From Burkholderia glumae LMG 2196 = ATCC 33617 (GTDB taxonomy: Bacteria > Pseudomonadota > Gammaproteobacteria > Burkholderiales > Burkholderiaceae): a DNA stretch of 64,000 bases. The stretch lies in the NCBI RefSeq assembly GCF_000960995.1, contig NZ_CP009435.1, positions 310,001 through 374,000 on the forward strand, read 5' to 3'. Under the pieces are notes generated by a model, which was given only the letters and a program-made list of their open reading frames with translations, did no database searches and had not been told where the DNA came from. A program made the position numbers and the translations under genes. Below are positions 22,064 through 30,183 of this stretch, piece by piece (the first letter of the stretch is position 1; each line of letters begins with the position of its first letter).

Positions 22064-22961
22064 CCGAACATGAGAGTCGGCCGCATCCCGCGCGCGAGCG
22101 GCCGCGCGCGCGCCGGCCGCCGCGTGGCCTGCACGCGAGCGACCCGGGACAGTCCTGAGAAAGGTGGCGCGAACCGCGACACGCCGATAGGAACGACACG
22201 AAGTCCGGCCCGGCCCGCTGCGCGCGGCGCCGGATTGCTCCACGTCACCGGCAAGGCCTGCCCCGATAACAGGCACATCCATGCACACCGCCGGTGCGCC
22301 GCGGCCGATGGTCCGGCTCGAGAAAGACGTAGTCTGCACAATACCCAAATCCAAACCGCCAAAAATGCCGAGTGCGCAGGCCGGCGCCATCGCGGCTGTC
22401 GCGTCGCGCGCGCCGGCCACGTCGGCCCGCCCCGACATTTCAGCAATTTGCGTGCCTGTTTCGACACCCACCGGCCGTTCGCTGGCCGTCGTCCGGCTTT
22501 GCGCGCCCTTTTGGTCACGCAAACGCATTGCTTCGATCCCCAAACAGACCTCGTTATCGTTCTGCTTCCTGTTTTGCTTTCCGTTGGGCACGCCCCGCCG
22601 GCACCCTGCTTTCAATTCGGCCCCGGATTCGCCGGAGACCGTCTCGATCGGCACGGCCGAACTTCGCGCCGCAACGTCTTGCCCCATTGCAACCCGGGTT
22701 ACCGCCGAGCGGCTGACGGCCCACTTACGCTGCATTAAATCGGTCTCCTGCTCATTGCAAAACCTTGCCTGCAACGCATTACAGCTTCAAAACGCGCGCA
22801 TTGTAACTCCAATTTCTGGATGACCAATATTCCTGATTCGACAGGGTTTTCCTGCATTGCAACCGAATTTTTGAACAAACGTCTCAAAATCGGCGCAACC
22901 GGGTTGCGCCCGATCCGAAGCGAGCAGTTGCAAAACGAAAAAAATCAGGGGAGCGGCCGCT

Positions 22962-22990
22962 AAAACAAAAGCGCGCCGAAGCGCGCTTTG
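22962..22990 (-). terminator. Terminator after ispH
   Basis: Minus-strand stem AAAGCGCGC/GCGCGCTTT with a 4-base loop followed by TGTTTTA, 70 bases past the ispH stop. Confidence 0.8.
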
Positions 22991-23057
22991 GTAGGAGTCG
23001 ATACCCGCTCGGGCTCGAGACGAGGCAGCCCGGGACGATCCGGGGAGCAGGCGCCGC

Positions 23058-24038
23058 TCAGCCAGCGGGCGGCAGATTGAGCCCGCGCGGCAGCGGGAAC
23101 GAGACGTTTTCCTCGATCCCTTCGAGCGCGCGCACGTTGCGCACGCCCAGTTCACGCAGGCGCGCGATCACCGCCTGGGCCAGCACCTCCGGCGCCGACG
23201 CGCCGGCGGTCACGCCGATCCGCCGCTTGCCGGCCACCCAGGCCGGATCGATCTGGTCCGGCGAATCCACCATATAGGCGTCGACGCCGCGCTTTTCCGC
23301 CACTTCGCGCAGGCGGCTCGAATTCGAGCTGTTCGGGCTGCCGACCACGATCACCACGTCGCACTGCGGCGCCATGAACTTCACGGCGTCCTGGCGGTTC
23401 TGCGTCGCGTAGCAGATGTCCTGCTTCTTCGGCTCGCGGATCGCCGGAAACTTGCGCTTGAGCGCCGCGATGATCTCGGCCGCATCGTCGACCGACAGCG
23501 TGGTCTGCGTGACGAGCGCGACGCGCTCGGGATCGGGCAACTCCAGCGCCAGCACGTCCTCGACACTCTCGACCAGATGCATGCCGCGCTCGACCTGCCC
23601 CATCGTGCCCTCGACCTCGGGATGCCCCTTGTGGCCGATCATGACGATGTCCACGCCGTCCTGGCGCATCTTCGCGACTTCGACGTGGACCTTCGTGACG
23701 AGCGGGCAGGTCGCGTCGTAGATGCGCAGGCCGCGCACCGCGGCCTCGTCGCGCACCGCCTTCGACACGCCGTGCGCGCTGAAGATCACCGTGTTGCCCG
23801 ACGGCACTTCCTCGAGCTCCTCGACGAAGATCGCGCCCTTCGTCTTCAGATCCTCGACCACGTACTTGTTGTGCACGATCTCGTGGCGCACGTAGATCGG
23901 CGAACCATGCATCGCGATCGCGCGCTCGACGATCTCGATCGCGCGGTCGACGCCGGCGCAGAAGCCGCGCGGCTGGGCGAGCAGGATTTCGGCATCGGCC
24001 GCGACGGTGGGGCCGGACAGCGTATCGGTGGAGCTCAT
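23058..24038 (-). CDS. ispH: 4-hydroxy-3-methylbut-2-enyl diphosphate reductase
   Basis: A 326-residue iron-sulfur enzyme, the last step of the MEP isoprenoid pathway, converting HMBPP to IPP and DMAPP. The three cluster cysteines are seen in QPRGFCAGVDRA (C27), YDATCPLVTKVHVE (about C111) and QDICYATQNRQ (about C209). HEIVHNKYVV and IGHKGHPEVEG supply substrate His residues, and VVGSPNSSNSSRL is the diphosphate site. It starts 3 bases after the fkpB stop, an arrangement conserved in many proteobacteria, and ends at its own terminator. Essential gene. Confidence 0.97.
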   Translation of the reverse strand: MSSTDTLSGPTVAADAEILLAQPRGFCAGVDRAIEIVERAIAMHGSPIYVRHEIVHNKYVVEDLKTKGAIFVEELEEVPSGNTVIFSAHGVSKAVRDEAAVRGLRIYDATCPLVTKVHVEVAKMRQDGVDIVMIGHKGHPEVEGTMGQVERGMHLVESVEDVLALELPDPERVALVTQTTLSVDDAAEIIAALKRKFPAIREPKKQDICYATQNRQDAVKFMAPQCDVVIVVGSPNSSNSSRLREVAEKRGVDAYMVDSPDQIDPAWVAGKRRIGVTAGASAPEVLAQAVIARLRELGVRNVRALEGIEENVSFPLPRGLNLPPAG

Positions 24039-24040
24039 GG

Positions 24041-24496
24041 TTACAGGATCCCGATGATTTTCACTTCGAACGTAATGGCCTGCCCCGCAAGCGGGTGATT
24101 GAAATCGAACAGCGCCGAGGTCTCGCCGACCTCCTTCAGCACGCCCGCGTAGCGGCCGCCGTCCGGCGCATTGAACTCGATCAGGTCGCCGGGCGTGAAG
24201 TCGTCGCCCACCATGCCGTTCTCGCGCAGCGTCTTCAGGCTGACGCGCTGGATCATCTCCGGATTGCGGGGACCGAACGCCTCGCCAGCCGCTAGCTGGA
24301 AGGTCGAATGGTGTCCGGACTTCAGGCCGAGCAGAATGGCCTCGAGCGCCGGGGCGAGTTGCCCGGCACCGAGCAGCAGGGTAGCCGGCTTGTCGGTGAA
24401 AGTATTGACGATGTCCGCACCATCGGCGAGCGCGAGCCGGTAATGAAGCGTGACGTGGGAACCGGGCTTCACTTCTGAAATATCGATGAGGCTCAT
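24041..24496 (-). CDS. fkpB: FKBP-type peptidyl-prolyl isomerase (SlyD/FkpB family)
   Basis: A 151-residue prolyl isomerase. MSLIDISEVKPGSHVTLHYR is the first strand; then TFTDKPATLLLGAGQLAPAL, the insert-in-flap domain FGPRNPEMIQRVS and the closing FDFNHPLAGQAITFEVKIIG, which is characteristic of the SlyD/FkpB class. It lacks the His-rich metal-binding tail of SlyD, favouring FkpB. It sits 2 bases upstream of ispH and is surely co-transcribed with it. It is divergent from radC. Confidence 0.93.
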   Translation of the reverse strand: MSLIDISEVKPGSHVTLHYRLALADGADIVNTFTDKPATLLLGAGQLAPALEAILLGLKSGHHSTFQLAAGEAFGPRNPEMIQRVSLKTLRENGMVGDDFTPGDLIEFNAPDGGRYAGVLKEVGETSALFDFNHPLAGQAITFEVKIIGIL

Positions 24497-24623
24497 GAGT
24501 TACTCGTTCAATCCGCCGCCGGGCGGCACAACGCAAAACCGCTATTGTAAGTCACCTGGGCGCGCGGGGCGGAATGCCGGACCACGGCCGCCGTCGGGCG
24601 CTCCTCACCCGGAGAATCATCGC

Positions 24624-25424
24624 ATGCGTTCGGACCGCAATCGCATGGCGGGCGGCCCCGCTGCCGGGCACGACCCTCACGGCGCCGGAGCCGCCCCCGG
24701 GCCCGCGCCGGCGCTTCGCCCGCCAGCGGCGCCGCCGGGCCGCCAATCCCCATGCCGGCGCCACAACGAACACCACGATCGGCCGCGGGAACGGCTGCTC
24801 GATCGCGGCCCCGCCGCGCTGGCCGACCACGAACTGCTCGCGCTGCTGCTCGGCAACGGCATCGCCGGGCCCGGCACGGCCGGCATCGCCGGGTCGGTGC
24901 TGCGGCACTTCGGATCGCTGCGCGCGCTGCTCGACGCGAGCCCGGGCGCGATCAGCGCATTGTCCGGCATCGGCCCGGCGCGTACCGCGGTCTTGCTCGC
25001 CACCACCGAGCTGGTGCGCCGGGCGCTCGTCGAACGCGCCAGCGAGCGCCCGCTCGTCGATTCGCCGGGCGCCGTGGAGGATTATCTGCGGCTGACGATC
25101 GGCACCCGGGCCCACGAGGTGTTCGTCTGTCTCTATCTGGATGCGCAGCACCGGCTCGTGCACGACGAGGAAGCCACCCACGGCACGCTGACGCGGATGG
25201 CCGTCTATCCGCGCGAGATCGTGCGGCGGGCGCTGGAGCTGAAGGCAGCCGCCCTGATCGTGGCGCATAATCACCCGTCCGGCGCGGTACGCCCGAGCGC
25301 CGAGGACCGGCGGCTCACGCGCGTGCTGCACGACGCGCTCGCGCTCGTCGACGTGCGGCTGATCGATCACATCGTGGTAGGCGCGAGCGAGACGTTCTCG
25401 TTTGCCCAGGCGGGCCTGATGTGA
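24624..25424 (+). CDS. radC: RadC-family JAB-domain protein
   Basis: A 266-residue RadC. The N-terminal helix-hairpin-helix region (DRPRERLLDRGPAALADHEL, ALSGIGPARTAVLLA) precedes the C-terminal JAB/MPN+ metalloprotease-like domain with HNHPSGAVRPSAEDRRLT (H-x-H and S/D metal ligands), AAALIVAHNHPS and LIDHIVVGASETFSFAQAGL. The ATG at 24624 follows GGAGAA. The first 50 residues are Pro/Arg-rich and replace the short MAISDWPEAERPRERL type of N-terminus, so either the protein has an unusual extension or translation starts later. Cellular role of RadC remains unclear despite its name. Confidence 0.88.
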   Translation: MRSDRNRMAGGPAAGHDPHGAGAAPGPAPALRPPAAPPGRQSPCRRHNEHHDRPRERLLDRGPAALADHELLALLLGNGIAGPGTAGIAGSVLRHFGSLRALLDASPGAISALSGIGPARTAVLLATTELVRRALVERASERPLVDSPGAVEDYLRLTIGTRAHEVFVCLYLDAQHRLVHDEEATHGTLTRMAVYPREIVRRALELKAAALIVAHNHPSGAVRPSAEDRRLTRVLHDALALVDVRLIDHIVVGASETFSFAQAGLM

Positions 25425-25751
25425 CGGACGGCGGACGAACGCGCAGGCCCGCTGCGGCAGCGCCGGCTGGCCGCCCGTTCTGATATGGCCCCATGGCCGC
25501 TGGCAAGGCAACGGGCCCGGCGGCGGATCGCCGTCAAACCGGCTCGGGAAATTGGGTTGATTTTCCTGAATTTTTTCTGTTAGAATCGCCGTCTGACTTT
25601 TTTCCAACCAGTTCTGAAGCCAAGAAGGGACGAAGGGTCCGGCCATCACCAATGGCTTGGTCTTTCCAAGACGGCAGCGGGGTCCGCAGTCGTTGAGCGA
25701 AGAAACTTCACCGGCCATTGAACCCGAATTCAGCGTATTAGGAGTGCTCTC
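25425..25751 (+). promoter_or_regulatory. rpmB-rpmG leader with promoter
   Basis: The 327-base gap before rpmB contains -35 TTGATT (25557-25562) and -10 TAGAAT (25581-25586), 18 bases apart, in an AT-rich patch. This leaves a leader of about 160 bases with an AGGAG ribosome site at 25741. A long leader is common for ribosomal protein mRNAs. I see no other gene in it. Confidence 0.6.
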
Positions 25752-25985
25752 ATGGCACGCGTATGCCAAGTAACTGGGAAAGCGCCGATGAGCGGCAACA
25801 ACGTTTCCCACGCCAACAACAAGACGAAGCGTCGCTTCCTGCCGAATCTGCAAAATCGCCGGTTCTGGGTGGAAAGCGAAAACCGCTGGGTGCGTCTGCG
25901 CGTCTCGAACGCCGGCCTGCGCCTGATCGACAAGAACGGCATCGATTCCGTGCTCGCTGACCTGCGCGCACGCGGCGAAGCTTAA
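25752..25985 (+). CDS. rpmB: 50S ribosomal protein L28
   Basis: A 77-residue basic protein starting [20 protein letters not shown], with [20 protein letters not shown] and [19 protein letters not shown], which is L28 throughout. Normal length for the betaproteobacterial form. It heads the conserved rpmB-rpmG pair, 17 bases apart, and has its own promoter 165 bases upstream. Confidence 0.99.
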
Positions 25986-26002
25986 GTCCAAGGAGCACGA
26001 AC

Positions 26003-26170
26003 ATGGCAAAGGGCGCACGCGACAAGATCAAGCTCGAGTCGACCGCTGGTACGGGTCACTTCTATACGACCACGAAGAACAAGCGCAACATGCCGGAAAA
26101 GATGGAGATCATGAAGTTCGATCCCGTCGTCCGCAAGCATGTGGCGTACAAGGAAACGAAGATCAAGTAA
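26003..26170 (+). CDS. rpmG: 50S ribosomal protein L33
   Basis: A 55-residue protein, MAKGARDKIKLESTAGTGHF to AYKETKIK, below the usual ORF-calling length. It has the L33 pattern TGHFYTTTKNKRNMPEKMEI and KFDPVVRKHV. It lacks the four zinc-binding cysteines of the C+ form, so it is the zinc-independent C- type, as usual in Burkholderia. An AAGGAG ribosome site lies in the 17-base gap after rpmB, and a strong terminator follows 27 bases after the stop. Confidence 0.99.
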   Translation: MAKGARDKIKLESTAGTGHFYTTTKNKRNMPEKMEIMKFDPVVRKHVAYKETKIK

Positions 26171-26196
26171 TCTTCCGTCTCCTGTCTGATGACACG

Positions 26197-26227
26197 AAAA
26201 GCCCCGCTCGCGCGGGGCTTTTTGTTT
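26197..26227 (+). terminator. Terminator after rpmBG
   Basis: Stem AAGCCCCGC/GCGGGGCTT, 4-base loop, then TTTTGTTTT. Confidence 0.92.
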
Positions 26228-26366
26228 TGCCGGCGCACCCGTGGTTGGCGACGCCGGTTTTTGTCTTGTCGGTGACACATCGGTGTGGCGAACGCGGTAT
26301 GCTCTGCCCTTTCGCGCGGCCCCCGCCGGCGGAAACATCGGATCAAAGCGTGGAAACGGAGGCAAG

Positions 26367-27947
26367 ATGAATTTCGATGTGGCGATCGTCGGCAGCGGTC
26401 TGGCCGGTCTGTCGGTCGCGTTGAACCTGGCGCAGACGCGCCGGGTCGCGCTGATCGCGAAGCGATCGATGATGGAAGGCGCGAGCGACTACGCGCAGGG
26501 CGGCATCGCGGCGGTGCTCGATTCGGCCGATAGCATCGAGAATCACGTCAGCGACACGCTGATCGCCGGCGGCGGCCTCTGCGACGAGACCACCACGCGC
26601 TTCATCGTCGAGCACGGTCGCGCCGCGATCGAGTGGCTGATCTCGCAGGGCGTGCCGTTCACGCGCGACGCGGCCGCCGAACTCGGCTTCCACCTGACGC
26701 GCGAGGGCGGCCACAGCCATCGGCGCATCATCCACGCGGCCGACGCGACCGGCCACGCCGTGCTTGCGACGCTGAGCGAGCGCGCGCGCCGCCATCCGAA
26801 CATCACGTTCTTCGAAAACCACCACGCGATCGACCTCATCACCTCGGACCGCATCGGCCTCGCGGGCGGGCGCTGCGTCGGGCTCTACGCGCTCGACGTA
26901 CGCACCGGCCTGACCGTGACGATCGAGGCGCCGCACACCGTGCTCGCCACCGGCGGCGCCGGCAAGGTCTACCTCTACACGACCAACCCCGACACGGCGA
27001 CCGGCGACGGCATCGCGATGGCCTCGCGCGCGGGCTGCCGCATCGCCAACATGGAGTTCATCCAGTTCCATCCGACCTGCCTCTACCATCCGTATGCCAA
27101 ATCGTTCCTGATCTCGGAGGCGGTGCGCGGCGAGGGCGGCCTGCTGAAGCTGCCCGACGGCACGCGCTTCATGCCGGCCCATGATGCGCGAGCCGAACTC
27201 GCGCCGCGCGACATCGTTGCGCGCGCGATCGACTTCGAGATCAAGAAGCGCGGCATCGACTGCGTCTACCTCGACATCAGCCACCAGCCCGAGGCGTTCC
27301 TGCGCGGGCACTTCCCGACCATCCACGCGCGCTGCCTCGAATTCGGCATCGACATCGCGAAGGAGCCGATCCCGGTGGTGCCGGCCGCCCACTACACCTG
27401 CGGCGGCGTGGTCACCGATCTGGCCGGCCGTACCGATCTGGCCGGGCTCTACGCGGTGGGCGAGACGGCTTGCACGGGCCTGCACGGCGCGAACCGGCTC
27501 GCCAGCAACTCGCTGCTCGAATGCCTCGTGATCGGCCGCGCGACCGCCGATGCGATCGAGGCGGCCGGCTACGAGCCCGCCGCGCACGGCGCGCTGCCGG
27601 CCTGGGACGAGAGCCGCGTGTCCGATCCGGACGAGGAGGTGGTGGTCGCGCACAACTGGGACGAACTGCGCCGGATGATGTGGAACTACGTCGGGATCGT
27701 GCGTACCGACAAGCGCCTCGCGCGCGCCCGACATCGCATCGAGCTGCTGCGCGACGAGATCCACGAGTACTACGCGAACTTCCGCGTCAGCCCCGACCTG
27801 CTCGAACTGCGCAATCTCGTCGACGTCGCCTCGCTGATCGTCGACAGCGCGCGCTCGCGGCGGGAAAGCCGCGGGCTGCACTACAGCCGAGACTGGCCGG
27901 ACACGCTGCCCAAGGCGCTGCCGACCGTGCTGTCGCCGGCGCGCTGA
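26367..27947 (+). CDS. nadB: L-aspartate oxidase
   Basis: A 526-residue flavoenzyme that oxidises L-aspartate to iminoaspartate, the first step of de novo NAD synthesis. The FAD-binding N-terminus is MNFDVAIVGSGLAGLSVALN. Family landmarks are SDYAQGGIAAVLDSADS, the active-site region HTREGGHSHRRI (read as LTREGGHSHRRIIH), FIQFHPTCLYHP, RDIVARAIDFEIKKRG and AAHYTCGGVVTDLAGRTDL. The helical C-terminal domain is complete. The ATG at 26367 follows ACGGAGG. It converges on nadC-nadA, which supply the next two steps, across a shared terminator, so the pathway is clustered in two opposed transcripts. Confidence 0.97.
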   Translation: MNFDVAIVGSGLAGLSVALNLAQTRRVALIAKRSMMEGASDYAQGGIAAVLDSADSIENHVSDTLIAGGGLCDETTTRFIVEHGRAAIEWLISQGVPFTRDAAAELGFHLTREGGHSHRRIIHAADATGHAVLATLSERARRHPNITFFENHHAIDLITSDRIGLAGGRCVGLYALDVRTGLTVTIEAPHTVLATGGAGKVYLYTTNPDTATGDGIAMASRAGCRIANMEFIQFHPTCLYHPYAKSFLISEAVRGEGGLLKLPDGTRFMPAHDARAELAPRDIVARAIDFEIKKRGIDCVYLDISHQPEAFLRGHFPTIHARCLEFGIDIAKEPIPVVPAAHYTCGGVVTDLAGRTDLAGLYAVGETACTGLHGANRLASNSLLECLVIGRATADAIEAAGYEPAAHGALPAWDESRVSDPDEEVVVAHNWDELRRMMWNYVGIVRTDKRLARARHRIELLRDEIHEYYANFRVSPDLLELRNLVDVASLIVDSARSRRESRGLHYSRDWPDTLPKALPTVLSPAR

Positions 27948-28014
27948 GCGCCGCCGGCTGCGCGCCGCCCTAATGCAGCGGGCCGGCGAACCGGCGAATC
28001 GGCTCGAAAAACGA

Positions 28015-28050
28015 CGAAGCCGCGCGCGGACCCTTCCGCGCGCGGCTTCG
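28015..28050. terminator. Bidirectional terminator between nadB and nadC
   Basis: Perfect 15-bp stem CGAAGCCGCGCGCGG with its complement and a 6-base loop, flanked by an A-run on the left and a short T-run on the right. Confidence 0.8.
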
Positions 28051-28070
28051 CTTTGATCGCGCCTCGTGAT

Positions 28071-28949
28071 TCAGTCGACGATGCGCATCGAGAAATCGGT
28101 GGCGCGCACGTCCTTCGTCAGCGCGCCGATCGAGATCCGGTCAACGCCCGTCGACGCGATCTCGACGACGGTATCGGCATTGACGCCGCCCGACACCTCG
28201 AGCACGGCCCGGCCGCTCGCGATCCGCACCGCCTCGCGCATCATCTCGAACGTGAAGTTGTCGAGCAGCACCGACTTCGCGCCATGCGCGAGCGCGGTAT
28301 CGAGCTGCGCGAGCGTCTCCACCTCGATCTGCACCGGCACGCCCGACTGCAGCGCGAACGCCGCGTCGAGTGCCGCGCCGACGCCGCCCGCGGCCGCGAT
28401 GTGGTTCTCCTTGATCAGGATGCCGTCGTACAGCGCGAGCCGCTGGTTGGCCCCGCCGCCCACGCGCACCGCGTATTTCTGCGCGAGCCGCAGCCCCGGC
28501 AGCGTCTTGCGCGTATCGAGGATGCGCCCGCGATGCCCGTCGATCAGATCGACGTAGCGGCGCGTCGCGCTCGCCACGCCGGAGAGCAGTTGCAGGAAAT
28601 TCAGGCCGTTGCGCTCGGCCGTCAGCAGCGCCCGGGCCGGGCCGCGCAGCTCGCAGACGGTGGCGTCGGCCTCCATCAGTTCGCCTTCGCGATAGCGCCA
28701 GTCGACTTCGATCGACGGATCGATCGCGCGCATCACCGCCTCGAACCACGGCACGCCGCATAGCACCGCACGCTCGCGCACGATGACGCGCGCGCGCCGC
28801 GCAAGGCCGTCGGGTATCAGCCGGCCGGTCTGGTCGCCGCTGCCGACGTCCTCGGCAATCGCATCGGCGACATTGCGCGCGATCGCGGCCTCGAAGGCCG
28901 CGCCGTATTCGGCGACGATCTCGCCGTAGATCGCGGAGACCGCCGTCAT
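28071..28949 (-). CDS. nadC: Nicotinate-nucleotide diphosphorylase (carboxylating)
   Basis: A 292-residue quinolinate phosphoribosyltransferase that turns quinolinate and PRPP into nicotinate mononucleotide. Seen are EDVGSGDQTGRLIP at the N-terminus, ERNGLNFLQLLSGVAS, TRKTLPGLRLAQKYAVRVGG, GILIKENHI, PVQIEVETLAQLD, LLDNFTFEMMREAV and LEVSGGVNADTVVEIASTGV, all standard PRPP and quinolinate-binding elements. The ATG overlaps the nadA stop by 4 bases, so it is co-translated with nadA. Confidence 0.97.
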   Translation of the reverse strand: MTAVSAIYGEIVAEYGAAFEAAIARNVADAIAEDVGSGDQTGRLIPDGLARRARVIVRERAVLCGVPWFEAVMRAIDPSIEVDWRYREGELMEADATVCELRGPARALLTAERNGLNFLQLLSGVASATRRYVDLIDGHRGRILDTRKTLPGLRLAQKYAVRVGGGANQRLALYDGILIKENHIAAAGGVGAALDAAFALQSGVPVQIEVETLAQLDTALAHGAKSVLLDNFTFEMMREAVRIASGRAVLEVSGGVNADTVVEIASTGVDRISIGALTKDVRATDFSMRIVD

Positions 28950-30073
28950 GCCGCCCCCACGTTCGAGAACAGGCTCGCATCGCGCTGCAGGTCGCCGCTG
29001 GCCTGCACGCGCCGCTTGTGCTCGGCGGCGAACGCGAGCATGCGGTCGATCGGCACGCGCGCACGCAGGCCGAGCGCCGGATCGACGTAAATCTCGTTGT
29101 GGCCGCGCTCGAGCACGTCGGCCAGGTTCGCGAGGCCGTTCATCGCCATCCACGGGCAATGCGCGCAGCTCTTGCAGGTCGCGCTGTTGCCGGCCGTGGG
29201 CGCCTCGATGAAGGTCTTGCCCGGCGCCGCGAGGCGCATCTTGTGCAGGATGCCGAGATCGGTCGCGACGATGAAGCGCTGCGCGTCGAGCCTGACCGCC
29301 GCGTCGATCAACTGCGTGGTCGAGCCGACCACGTCGGCGAGCGCGACCACGCCCTCGGGCGATTCCGGGTGCACGAGCACCTTCGCGTCGGGATACTGGG
29401 CGCGCAGCAGGTCGAGCTCGATGCCCTTGAATTCGTCGTGGACGAGGCACGAGCCCTGCCACATCAGCATGTCCGCACCGGTCTTCTTCTGGATGTAGTT
29501 GCCCAGGTGCCGGTCCGGCGCCCAGATCAGCTTCTCGCCGCGCGCATGCAGGTCGGCGACGATCTCGAGGCCGATCGACGAGGTGACCATCCAGTCCGCG
29601 CGCGCCTTCACGGCGGCACTGGTGTTGGCGTAGACCACCACCTTGCGCTCCGGATGCGCGTCGCAGAACGCCGAGAATTCGTCGGCCGGGCAACCGAGAT
29701 CGAGCGAGCAGGTGGCGTCGAGATCGGGCATCAGGATGCGCTTGCCCGGGCTCAGGATCTTGGCCGTCTCGCCCATGAAGCGCACGCCGGCCACGATCAG
29801 CGTTTGCGCGTCGTGATCGCGGCCGAAGCGCGCCATCTCGAGCGAGTCGGCCACGCAGCCGCCGGTCTCGTCGGCCAGTTCCTGCAGTTCCGCATCGACG
29901 TAATAGTGCGCGACGAGCACGGCCTTCTCGCGCGCCAGCAGCGCCCTGATTCGCGCCTTCAGCACGTCGCGCTCCGTCGCCGACGGGCTGTCGGGCACCT
30001 TCGCCCACGCCTGCCCGATGCCGCAGGTAGCGCCCGGCCGGTCGTATTCGACGGGTTTGATCGCCGCTTGCAT
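28946..30073 (-). CDS. nadA: Quinolinate synthase
   Basis: A 375-residue iron-sulfur enzyme condensing iminoaspartate with DHAP to quinolinate. It shows the YYVDAELQELADETGG substrate region, VRFMGETAKILSP, the first cluster cysteine in LDATCSLDLGCP, the second in WQGSCLVHDEF, HPESPEGVVALADVVGST and the third in SATCKSCAHCPWMAMN. Length fits the long proteobacterial type. The start MQAAIKPVEYDRPG is preceded by AAGGAAG. First gene of nadA-nadC, with desA and its terminator 110 bases upstream. Confidence 0.97.
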   Translation of the reverse strand: MQAAIKPVEYDRPGATCGIGQAWAKVPDSPSATERDVLKARIRALLAREKAVLVAHYYVDAELQELADETGGCVADSLEMARFGRDHDAQTLIVAGVRFMGETAKILSPGKRILMPDLDATCSLDLGCPADEFSAFCDAHPERKVVVYANTSAAVKARADWMVTSSIGLEIVADLHARGEKLIWAPDRHLGNYIQKKTGADMLMWQGSCLVHDEFKGIELDLLRAQYPDAKVLVHPESPEGVVALADVVGSTTQLIDAAVRLDAQRFIVATDLGILHKMRLAAPGKTFIEAPTAGNSATCKSCAHCPWMAMNGLANLADVLERGHNEIYVDPALGLRARVPIDRMLAFAAEHKRRVQASGDLQRDASLFSNVGAA

Positions 30074-30120
30074 CTTCCTTCTCCTCTGCCCTGCCGATCG
30101 GCCGCCGTGAAACCGGCGGC

Positions 30121-30152
30121 ACAAAAGAAAAAACCCCGCCAGCGCGGGGTTT
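30121..30152 (-). terminator. Terminator after the desaturase gene
   Basis: Minus-strand stem AAACCCCGC/GCGGGGTTT, 4-base loop, then TTTCTTTTGT, 32 bases past the stop. Confidence 0.9.
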
Positions 30153-30183
30153 GTGACGTACCGAAATTCTAATCGATTTCCGG

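Larger units (their letters stand above)
21796..23057. other. Long intergenic region between livH and ispH
   Basis: No gene I can defend in 1.26 kb. The open frames on both strands (for example 22007-22774 minus, 22281-22823 plus) have compositions unlike real Burkholderia proteins. The region holds the liv leader with its hairpin at the left and the ispH terminator at 22962-22990 at the right. The size would fit a lost or degraded substrate-binding protein gene, but no frame reads as LivK. Confidence 0.6.

Noticed and set aside
22007..22774. 255-codon minus-strand frame upstream of livH
   Set aside because: No ribosome site, no domain, erratic composition; only its last 18 codons were kept as a possible leader peptide.
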